21,236 nt of DNA. It comes from Chara braunii. Taxonomy: Eukaryota; Streptophyta; Charophyceae; Charales; Characeae. This document shows, piece by piece, positions 9,803 through 17,280 of this stretch. Where the stretch lies: contig BFEA01000769.1 of assembly GCA_003427395.1 (NCBI GenBank), positions 216,686 to 237,921 of the forward strand, read 5' to 3'. Position numbers and translations under genes: made by a program. The notes beneath the pieces are model-generated. The model saw nothing but the letters and a program-made list of their open reading frames with translations, was not told where the DNA came from and did not search any database. The first letter of the stretch is position 1; every line of letters starts with the position of its first letter.

Positions 9803-9935
9803 TGTGTCGGCTACCTCATCTGGTATCCGATGTCCCTCTGTCTTTCTTGGATCACCCGAAGGACCTCTTCCTCCTTTTCCATAGCCTCTTCCTTTGATGT
9901 CTCTAGCAAGATCGAGACCGGTTTTGCTTTCTTCC
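9803..9935 (-). pseudogene. Protease-RT linker, frameshifted at both ends
   Basis: A Lys/Glu-rich coding stretch continues from gag-protease in a different frame (residues such as KPLGKKAKPVSILLETSKEE and EEEVLRVIQERQRDIG) and ends at a TAG near 9825. The next frame then supplies RIPDEVADT directly before the ATG at 9802. Coding character therefore passes through two frames within about 130 bases, which I read as two indels, near 9945 and near 9825. It joins protease to reverse transcriptase and has no recognised domain. Confidence 0.6.
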
Positions 9936-12900
9936 CTAGTGGCTTGTACTTTCGAACACTTCCTTCCAGGATCTTTCTCCTAAAAAATGAACGGTCGGGA
10001 TTGCCCTCGATGACTCTACGACTCGTAGTTGAATACTAACTAGTTTCCCATTCAGGCAATACCCCCTATGCACCTCCCCTTTGAACTTGGCCAAGGCTGC
10101 TGAGTCCACCCCTACCTTGTGGTATCTGAGGGCCTTGACGAGTTGTAACAGATCGGGGATCTCAAGTGCGACTTCTGGCACGTCTATGCGTACCTCTTTT
10201 TGCTTCGGCAAGCTAGCACCAAGTTGGACTTCTGACTCCTTTTCTGCCACCATAACACCTAGGACTTCGTCCTCCTGCCTCCTCTTCTTCTGGGGCAGGC
10301 CCATCTTGATCCATTCCTTCTTGTTGAACGCTTCCTCAATCATGATTTCTACCCTTTCTCTCATACCCTCCATCCGTGCGAAAGCCCCTTTTCGCGTGCT
10401 ATCCTCGAACGACGGCGACCATGTTGCCAATTTTCCCTTCGGGGGATCTCCTCCAATTCCAAGGACTCGAAGGAGCTCTCCCTGGCCGGTCACAGGATCC
10501 TCTATGTCTATCATGTACGAGCCATCGTGCAAGTGCATGCCTATCATCTCTACGTTCGCGCACCACGGTCTTCCGAGAATTATGTCGTGGTCCATATCCT
10601 CCATTTCGGTCATCCGCTGAAACGACCAAATCGATTCCCGGACTCCCGCCTTCACGTCGCACTTCGTGACGTACCCAGCGAACGGGATTTCCCCGCCAAC
10701 TCCCCGGATGCTCCCGGTTACTTCCTTGTTTACCGCACATCTCGTGATCGTCGCGAAGTCTCTTCTTACGAGAGTGATTTCCGCTCCCCCGTCTACTAAT
10801 GCGTCAGTATGATGACTCCCGATCTGGACTTTCAGCTTTCCTACGGGCAGTGCATGAAAGCTAAGCTTTGTCCCGGGTGGTGACCTCATGACCTCGCCGC
10901 CCTCTCGGTCGGGCAAGCTCAAGCGGATGTCCGCAAAAGCTTTTTCGAGATCCTCCAAGTCCCCACGACTCCTCTGAAGGTTAGCCACTTCTTGCGGAGC
11001 TTCCTCCTCCTTCTCCCCCTCCGGTAACTCGGGGTTGTCGCCTATTTCTACTCGCCTCCGAGTCAACAGTTGTCTAAGCCCTTTGAGCAACCTAGGACTA
11101 GCTTGCAGCATGGTCTGGAAAGACACCGATACCATGGTTCCTAACAACTTGCTAATGGTGTCGTCGATCTCTGGCGAGTTTAAGATCGGGATTTGATACC
11201 GAAACTTCTTTTTAGCGGCGGTAACCTTGTCCGCAGGCTCCTCTTCCCTAGGCTTCCCATAGACTTTCTCTGGTTCCTCGGCCTCAGGCTCTGCCTGGAG
11301 TTCGGAGCTTCCGACAACCTCCTCCATAATGGCATCACGGTTTATCCTTCTCCCAGCCGTCCCTAGTCGAGTGGTCGCGTTTATCCTATCACGTCCATCG
11401 CTTTCCAAGATAAAGTTGACCTGCGGCCCGCGGCCCCGCTGTTGATCCCAAACGATATCGACCACCGGCTCAGCTTCTACGGTTGTTATCTCTAATCCGT
11501 TGAGCATGATAACGGCTCTTCGCATTCCCCCTGGTGAGTTCCAATTCACCCGCTCCCCCTGTGGTCCGAATATCTCTCCCTTTAAGGACCTGGTGCATCT
11601 TCTTTTTAAGATATCATGGTTGAGCTTTGGACATGCGCGTACATAATGTCCCATCACGGTACAGTACTTGCATTGCTCGTTAGCAGGATCTCTCCGTCTG
11701 AATCCCCGGTTGGCTACACCTGGCGGAACCACAGCTTCATGGGGAGGGAGGGCGGATCGGGATACTTGTGCCTGCATAACCAGTAGTGCGCCCTCCATCC
11801 TCTCAATTTTACTGTCAACTCCGTGCACCCGCTCATGTAGGCTTTCAATCCCCTTCTTTACCTTGTCGCTTGTTCTACCAGTCAGATCTATGACCTCCCC
11901 TTCCTTAAGCAAGGCCAATGTCTCTGTCACTACTGTCTTTTCGGCTAGATCCGTTACAGTATTGAAATCAACATCCCTAGTGTTTACGAATTTGCTCATC
12001 TGTTGGTAAGCCGACATAATCTTGTCCTTATCGAACTCGGAGAACTGCCGGAGGAAGTACTTACTCATTATTCGGTCCGTAACTCCGGGGATTCTCAGTG
12101 CTACCAAGGTAAACTCCCGTAGGAAGTCATTGTACGTTGCGAAGTTCTTCCTCTGGACTGCCGCTAAATCGACCTCCGTTGCCATCTTCTCTGCTGCCAG
12201 ATACTTTCTCATCATCACATCCCGAGTTTCTTTCCAAGACCGGCTCGCGGCCACAATGGCCATTATGTCCCGGCCTAGGCTCAAAGACACGTGCTGCCCC
12301 AGGTGGTCCATCTTCTCTTCTTCGGTCCATTTCAACAACGCAACCAAATTCTCATAATCTATCAGGAATTCTGTGATGTTTGCCCCATCAAACGTCAACT
12401 TTTTCTTAGCATCCGCTAGGTAGCCTTGATTTTTGGTTAGTGCTTTCGCGAGGGACGACACTACCTTCTTAAGGCTGCCCTCGGAGCTGCTGGCCTCGCC
12501 TGCCATACTATTATCCGGACCTTCCTTGTCGGCCTTCTGTTCTTCCCTGGTTTTCATAGTTCCTTCCGGGTCAAACCATCCCAACACTCTTTCCCTAAGG
12601 CTCCAAAGTCCTTCGCATCCTCGATTTACCGCTGGCGTGGTCGGCAAGCGGCTAGCCCTACTATCCATGGCTGGCGGAGTCGTAGCCTTCTCTGCTTCCA
12701 TCCCCGGAGAGTTTTCTCTCTCTTTCCTTCTTTTGCTCGGCGTTCCCCCACGGTCACTACCTTTATCCCCTTGTCCAGTCCCTCCTCGGCTGACTCTCCG
12801 TTCGTCCCGGGGTTCCTCCTGCAGAGGGCCTTCTTTGTTCCCAGTCATCATTTCCTCAATCAATCTTGCCTTGTATTCCGCGGTCCTTTTTTCTATCTCG

Positions 12901-12959
12901 GCTAGTTTGCGCCTCGCGTCCGCGACCCTTACTTTCTTAGACACGGCTCCTTCCGAATT
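9936..12959 (-). CDS. gag-pro: Gag-protease polyprotein, long open frame with zinc knuckle and retropepsin
   Basis: This frame is open for about 1000 codons after the TGA at 12960. Residues here count from the GTG codon at 12944. A charged, low-complexity N-terminus (1-160) is followed by an alpha-helical capsid-like region (about 183-345), a possible coiled coil (361-394), a CCHC zinc knuckle CKYCTVMGHYVRAC (425-438) and a disordered acidic linker. The retropepsin domain has ALVDGGAEITLV at 715-726 (catalytic Asp718) and DIILGRPW at 787-794. Gag would form the virus-like particle and bind element RNA; the protease would cleave Gag and Pol. The active-site triplet reads DGG rather than the usual DTG or DSG. 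The frame ends at a TAG at 9936 after a frameshift near 9945; linker sequence toward RT continues in another frame. Domain identity is firm; function of this copy is doubtful. Confidence 0.9.
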   Translation of the reverse strand, partial: NSEGAVSKKVRVADARRKLAEIEKRTAEYKARLIEEMMTGNKEGPLQEEPRDERRVSRGGTGQGDKGSDRGGTPSKRRKERENSPGMEAEKATTPPAMDSRASRLPTTPAVNRGCEGLWSLRERVLGWFDPEGTMKTREEQKADKEGPDNSMAGEASSSEGSLKKVVSSLAKALTKNQGYLADAKKKLTFDGANITEFLIDYENLVALLKWTEEEKMDHLGQHVSLSLGRDIMAIVAASRSWKETRDVMMRKYLAAEKMATEVDLAAVQRKNFATYNDFLREFTLVALRIPGVTDRIMSKYFLRQFSEFDKDKIMSAYQQMSKFVNTRDVDFNTVTDLAEKTVVTETLALLKEGEVIDLTGRTSDKVKKGIESLHERVHGVDSKIERMEGALLVMQAQVSRSALPPHEAVVPPGVANRGFRRRDPANEQCKYCTVMGHYVRACPKLNHDILKRRCTRSLKGEIFGPQGERVNWNSPGGMRRAVIMLNGLEITTVEAEPVVDIVWDQQRGRGPQVNFILESDGRDRINATTRLGTAGRRINRDAIMEEVVGSSELQAEPEAEEPEKVYGKPREEEPADKVTAAKKKFRYQIPILNSPEIDDTISKLLGTMVSVSFQTMLQASPRLLKGLRQLLTRRRVEIGDNPELPEGEKEEEAPQEVANLQRSRGDLEDLEKAFADIRLSLPDREGGEVMRSPPGTKLSFHALPVGKLKVQIGSHHTDALVDGGAEITLVRRDFATITRCAVNKEVTGSIRGVGGEIPFAGYVTKCDVKAGVRESIWSFQRMTEMEDMDHDIILGRPWCANVEMIGMHLHDGSYMIDIEDPVTGQGELLRVLGIGGDPPKGKLATWSPSFEDSTRKGAFARMEGMRERVEIMIEEAFNKKEWIKMGLPQKKRRQEDEVLGVMVAEKESEVQLGASLPKQKEVRIDVPEVALEIPDLLQLVKALRYHKVGVDSAALAKFKGEVHRGYCLNGKLVSIQLRVVESSRAIPTVHFLGERSWKEVFESTSH

Positions 12960-13193
12960 TCAGGGGCTTGTCCTATCCTTATTTCTGCCCTCCTTGGTCT
13001 CCAGGGTCCCTTGCCTGCTTCCCCCGGCTTTCCCCGAACTTTCTCCCGTGGAGATTTCCTTCCGGTTTCCTTTGGTACCATCCGGGTTTATCGACTCTCG
13101 GTCCTTCTGTCCCCCTTCGCTTTGTGCAACACTGCCTCCTAAGCCTGGTTCTCCTTCACTCTTACGGTTATCTGTCTCCTCCTCCGTTGCCAT
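12960..13193 (-). pseudogene. gag: Gag N-terminal segment, separated from the rest of gag by an in-frame TGA
   Basis: The ATG at 13193 opens with MATEEETDNRKSEG and runs 77 codons to a TGA at 12960-12962. The frame is the same as the long gag-protease ORF that continues directly from 12959, whose own first residues are encoded from a non-ATG codon. The segment is hydrophilic and rich in Gly, Glu, Lys, Ser and Asp, as expected for a disordered Gag N-terminus, and the next in-frame stretch is a Lys/Arg/Glu-rich, probably coiled-coil segment (residues KVRVADARRKLAEIEKR). I chose this start because it is the first ATG in the open frame and the coding character continues straight through the TGA. 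A separate short upstream ORF is possible but less likely. Confidence 0.7.
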
Positions 13194-13659
13194 TTCGCCT
13201 AGCTCTGCATAAGCCAAAGAATTCCCAGGACACACGCAATGCGAGGTAATTAGATTCCCTAGCCCCCCGGCTCTGTTGACCTATCTTTGTAGCCCCATTT
13301 TTCTATCCCTGTTTCCTGATTGCCCTTCCTTAAGGAGGAGCCGCGACTACCCCTGCCACCCAACCGGGCTATGAGCATGACTTGGCTTCCTTTGTCACAG
13401 GCTCGTTTGTAGTGCCCTTATCCCGTCTGCTGATGCGAGGGGCCCCAGGTTGGGCACTCTGCTAGGGAAAGTCTTCCCGAGCAGTGTTTCCCATTTTAGA
13501 CCTTCAGGTTTATGGTCAATCGTTAGGCGTCTACCCCCTTCTTTGTTTTTCTAGTGGGTTTTAGCCATCCGGGTCCGAGGTCCCTTTCTTATTCTCATCG
13601 GTGAGCTCCCGTACGCAGCGAACTATACTCGATCTGCCCTATTAGCCTGCTTGCGGATG
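13194..13659. other. Gene-poor gap between unknown copy 4 and gag
   Basis: About 465 bases without a convincing ORF on either strand. On the minus strand it is where a gag leader, primer-binding site or 5' LTR end would be expected if the four upstream copies lay outside the element. I looked for a sequence complementary to the 3' end of plant initiator tRNA-Met and found none here, nor a repeat shared with the region below 5438. The plus strand is moderately pyrimidine-rich like its surroundings. Confidence 0.6.
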
Positions 13660-14474
13660 CTAATCCCGCTCTCGCCCTCGCGGCTCTTCTGGTTCGGTCG
13701 GCTCCTCGAATAGTTCAGCCACCCCTGCTAAATAACTCTCTCCTATCTCAATTTCCCTCCTGATTATGCGTTCACATCCCGCCCAGTCTAGCCATGGCAC
13801 CCTCATCAATAGGATGTGGATGAATTCTAGTAACTCATGGGTCCTGTTTCCCCAGAACGGCCCATGTTCCACAGCGATATCGTAGAACATCCCGATGGTC
13901 AGAGGGGGAAATTGGTTTGCCTACATTATTGCTGAGTCTGCCAGCTCCCGCGCCCTTGCGAGGCTCCCGAAGACGAGATCTATCATAAAACGGGGAACCT
14001 GACACCTCAGCGGTGTGTTTGGTGCTCTGAATTCCCTCCAACCTCCCATTTCCACCCGGGTCAGTAACCCCACATTCCTTCTACCTCTGACTGATTGTCC
14101 TATCCGGGTCAATGTCCGGGCGACCCTCCGAAAGACCGGTGCCAGCTCATGACCTTGTGCTATCTCTACCCCTAACAAGTGCCAGCCAATCTCTGGCAGA
14201 TATATGGTTCCGGTAACTTCCAGATTGGAGTACAGGTCGTCCCCGGTCCACGATTGAGTCTCATCCCCGTCCACCAACATTCTACCAACGTGAAGGCGGC
14301 ATCCCGTCCCAAAGTCACAGCCCGCCATTCTACGTCGAATCCCCGATAGGTAGAACTCGACGGGAGGGATACTTCCCATTGCCCACCGTTGTTCCAAGGT
14401 TGTCCAGGGTACTGGGGCTGACGTTCCCTCCGCACACGGGGCTGGCGTTCCATTCGCTCACGTCTTGCTGCCAT
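13660..14474 (-). pseudogene. Unknown two-part protein family, copy 4 of 4
   Basis: From ATG 14474 (MAARRERMERQPRV) an Arg-rich start leads to GGQWEVSLPSSS, GFDVEWRAV and AAFTLVECWW (59-68), matching the IER(I/V)W region of the other copies. A frameshift at about 14262-14275 moves to the next frame: SWTGDDLYSNLEV, TGTIYLPEIGWHLLGVEIAQG, VEMGGWREFRAP and VPRFMIDLVFGSLARAR. After a TAG at 13921-13923 the frame continues in phase with FPPLTIGMFYDIAVEHGPFW, RIIRREIEIGESYLAGVAEL and an acidic tail FEEPTEPEEPRGRERD, like the tail of copy 1. The frame ends at 13660, 467 bases before the gag ATG. Function unknown. Confidence 0.7.
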
Positions 14475-14592
14475 CGTTGCCTTGGTGATTCCCTGCATAG
14501 TCCACATAGAAAGGGTTACAACCAATCCCCAGAAAACGTCCACCTACTGCCTCCTTGTCCTTCGTGTTTTCATTCCTCTTTTCTGGTCCCAA

Positions 14593-15383
14593 CTATCCTT
14601 CCATACCCCTGGGAGTAGCCGCCCCTTCTGACAATTCGTACAACCGGTAGAGGTCATCTACGTAGGTCGCGCCTCAACCTACCTCTTGCCAGATAACTCT
14701 CCACATGGCCCCATCACTTATTTGTGGAATTCCTGGCCTAGTATTTACTACCGCTTGTAGAATGCAAAGCACCTCGCGCTCCTGTTCCTCCCCGAAAGCC
14801 CCATCTCTAGGAAGGCCCGATAGTATTCTTGATACATTAATGCTTCGTCACGATTTAGCCTAGTTACGACAGTCACTGCCTGCTCCACTCGTTCTATGCC
14901 TCCCATTAGCCTTAGCAGAAAGGGCGGTAGACTCATCCGTATGACCTCATTGGGTAACTCGAAGATCCCTGCCGCGACAACTCTTACCTCCGCCGTTACG
15001 TCATCTCGTTCCGGGTCTGCAAACTCAAACCCCTCCCGCCAGGTTATTTGCCATGCCCCTTCGAACATTTACACGGGGTGCTCCCCGGAGGCCAAGGCAA
15101 TTCCAAAGGTCCGCCACCCCTCTTTCGACAGGTATAAGGATCCTGTCGCATGCACACGCCCTGGGAGGTTCAAGTCTACGCCCCCGAACTCCCCTCTCGC
15201 ACGTCATTCCAGCTTCACTACTAGGTACATCGTATCTTCCATCAACTCTACCCCTACCCAGTCCATTACCGGATTACTTACCGCATTTCTTGCCGGCAGG
15301 CTTATTTCGACCCAGCCTTCCGATATTCTTGGGGGCAGGATCCCACGAGGTTTATCCGCCCAGAACGTCATTCGCCGGGCCAT
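14593..15383 (-). pseudogene. Unknown two-part protein family, copy 3 of 4, most damaged
   Basis: From ATG 15383 (MARRMTFWADKPRG) the first half has EGWVEISLP, MDWVGVEL (40-47), MYLVVKLE and, after a TGA at 15204-15206 that replaces the conserved Trp, VHATGSLYLSKEGWRTFG. A TAA at 15069-15071 follows LASGEHPV, and an ATG follows it at once. The second half runs in the same frame (VVAAGIFELPNEV, MSLPPFLLRLMGG, YQEYYRAFLEMG) until a frameshift near 14800, then AFGEEQEREVLCILQAVV, a TGA at 14674-14676, and ATYVDDLYRLYELSEG to a TAG at 14593. Homology to copy 2 is clearest at YVDD(V/L)(F/Y)(K/R)L(F/Y)E. Three stops and one frameshift make it clearly non-functional in the standard code. Confidence 0.68.
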
Positions 15384-15682
15384 CTTGCAATGTCTCCTTT
15401 CCTGTTTTCTTGGTCCAATTGCTGCACCCACCGAGATTCCATGCCTTTCGGGTTTTAGTCTTTCAGACTTCCCTACTTATCGTACACCGGTTCTTGCCGC
15501 TATCCCTAACTCATACACGTACAATTCTACCCATTTTCCGGTTGTCGTCACTTCCCCCTTGTTTCGATCCTTATGCACCATCTACGGCCTAATGTACACA
15601 CCCCCTTTCTTATGTTACCCCTCATTCCACAAACACCTTCCATACTCAGGCCTTTCCGCGGTGTTTGATCCCTTGGTCTTGT
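15384..15682. other. Spacer between unknown copies 2 and 3
   Basis: This 299-base stretch is the longest spacer within the four-copy block; the others are 73 and 118 bases. The minus frame of copy 3 is open a little upstream of its ATG (from about 15431) but without another ATG. I see no residues matching the family motifs, so I cannot say whether it is a decayed fragment of another copy or a true intergenic spacer. Confidence 0.45.
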
Positions 15683-16438
15683 TCAGTCGAACCACAACAT
15701 CTCAAATAGTTTAAAGACATCGTCTACGTAGGAGGGTGCGGCCGCCGCCTCTCGGCTAACTATGGCGTCCCAAGACTCCGCTTCTACCTCTAGGCATTCA
15801 TACCTGCCTATTCTTAGGACGATGATGACTTCCTCGACTTTATCTCCGTAGAAGGGCTCATACTTCAATGAGAGCCTATAGAACTCCTCAGTCAGCCAGA
15901 CACACTCTATATGCACCTTTCTCATGGAATCGGCTACTTCTAAAATGTGCTCAAACCCCCCAAACCACTCGGCTATGAACTCCTGTACCCAAGCCGTTAT
16001 CCGTAGACCTGGAAGCTTAAGTTCCTTCCATCCTCCCATCACAACTCTGCTACTAACTTCGTCCCATCCCTCGTTGGCGAACCGCTTGCCCTCTTTTCGG
16101 GTTCGGGCCTTTGCATCCCCTAGAAGTCACATCGGGTCCTGTCCCATTGCTAACATGGTGCAAAACAGGTGCCATCCATCCACGGAAAGAACAATCGTCC
16201 CCACCGACTCTACCTTGCCTTCCGCTATATCATCCCAACCTTCCTCTTCCCTTATCGGGTTCCAGATCCGCTCTATCCATACATATGACAAGTCCCCGGC
16301 AACCTCAAACCCAATCCAATCGCACGTGGTCCCTCTCCATTCATTTTCTGTCGGTACAGGCATTTCTATTCCTCCCTTGAGTCGCCGTGGTTCCCACCCT
16401 TTGAAGGTGTATTCCATCATCCTCTCTTCTCTAGTCAT
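15683..16438 (-). pseudogene. Unknown two-part protein family, copy 2 of 4
   Basis: From ATG 16438 (MTREERMMEYTFKGW) the first half has EMPVPTENEW, CDWIGFEV (39-46), YVWIERIW (52-59) and GTIVLSVDGWH (80-90), almost the same residue positions as copy 1. A TGA at 16127-16129 follows LAMGQDPM. The frame then stays open in phase: a Lys/Arg-rich linker, VVMGGWKELKLPG, WVQEFIAEWFGG, EEFYRLSLKYEPFYGDKVEE and APSYVDDVFKLFEM, ending at 15683. The second half aligns with copies 1 and 4 through the PF.G..(V/A)EE block. It lacks the acidic tail of copy 1. The only lesion visible is the TGA, which sits at the boundary between halves. No known domain is recognised. Confidence 0.72.
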
Positions 16439-16511
16439 CTTTCCCTATTCCTGCACAACACTAGGCCACCCGTCCTTCCTAGGTTAAGTTACCCCACCCC
16501 TCTTAGAAGTC

Positions 16512-17280
16512 TCAGTCCTCTATCTCTTCATCTTCGTCTTCATCACTGAAGTCTCCCTCCTCGCCATATACCAACTCCCTTACCCCATCTAGAAACGTCT
16601 CCCCTATTGCCACATTCCTGTAGACTATTTCCCAATGCACAGCGCTAGGGACAAAGATATTGTCTATGCTAAGGCAGTTTAGTATCTCAGTCAGCTCCTC
16701 CGCCCAGTTCCCCTCGAATGGCCTCATCTCTACCGATAACCGAAAAAAATCTTGCCTAGCGCATTGGTATAGCCCGAGGTTCGTCATGGACTGGCATATC
16801 CGTACTAGCCTGCTTCGAGTTCCAAAAACAGCATCCACGAGGAAGGGAGGCAGCACACATCGCATGGTTCTTACGGGTCGCCTTATGCTTCCTCTATCCC
16901 CAAGTTCCACCCGTACGTCTACCTTTTCCATTTCCATTTTCTGCCTTCCTAAACAACTCGTCCGGTGTATTCCCGAGAGTCAACTCTATGATCATAGCTT
17001 TCTCCCCATCTTGCGACAAGTAGACCCACCCCCGGGCTTCCACTGTCCCTCGGAATTCCAAATCCATTAAACTCGGCGACAACCTCGTCAAGCTGACATT
17101 AGTCCATACCGTTTCTATCCAAAGAAAAACATCCTCTCCTTCCAGCATTACCGTTTGATATCCTGGTTCAAGGTCCGTCCACGTCCCATTTTCCGGGAGG
17201 ACGACCGATACCCTATCCTTTACATCTACTGGCATTTCCGGGCCGCCAATATAGTTCGGAGAAGGCAACCATCGTGCCAT
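16512..17280 (-). pseudogene. Unknown two-part protein family, copy 1 of 4
   Basis: From ATG 17280 (MARWLPSPNYIGG) a first half of about 120 residues contains VFLWIETVW (51-59) and EARGWVYLSQDG (81-92), then ELTLGNTPDELFRK. A frameshift at about 16915-16935 moves coding to a second half with VELGDRGS, CVLPPFLVDAVFG, DFFRLSVEMRPFEGNWAEEL and NVAIGETFLDGVRELVYG, ending in a very acidic tail (DFSDEDEDEEIED) at 16512. The first half looks beta-rich with alternating hydrophobics; the second looks helical. The same landmarks recur in the same order in three neighbours on this strand. No family is recognised and no function is claimed. Copy 1 is the best preserved, with one frameshift and no in-frame stop seen. 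Only 73 bases separate it from copy 2. Confidence 0.72.

Larger units (their letters stand above)
6639..13193 (-). mobile_element. Degenerate Ty3/Gypsy-type LTR retrotransposon, gag-pol core
   Basis: A continuous minus-strand series reads gag capsid-like region, CCHC zinc knuckle, retropepsin, reverse transcriptase, RNase H, integrase zinc finger, integrase core and GPY/F domain. RT and RNase H before integrase is the Ty3/Gypsy (Metaviridae) order. Seen directly: the zinc knuckle, DGGA and ILGRPW in the protease, YIDD in RT, a D-D-35-E triad in integrase and RFKGPY near its end. No chromodomain follows GPY. The pol half is broken by in-frame stops at about 9476, 8940, 8796, 8150, 7647 and 7146 and by several frameshifts, so this copy is not autonomous. 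The element probably extends to the unknown ORFs at 13660-17280 and 5438-6493. No LTR pair, primer-binding site or target duplication was identified, so true ends are unknown. Confidence 0.93.

Noticed and set aside
12433-13212. Plus-strand ORF of 259 codons
   Set aside because: It is antisense to gag, whose minus-strand frame has clear domains; the open plus frame is a by-product of purine-rich coding on the other strand.
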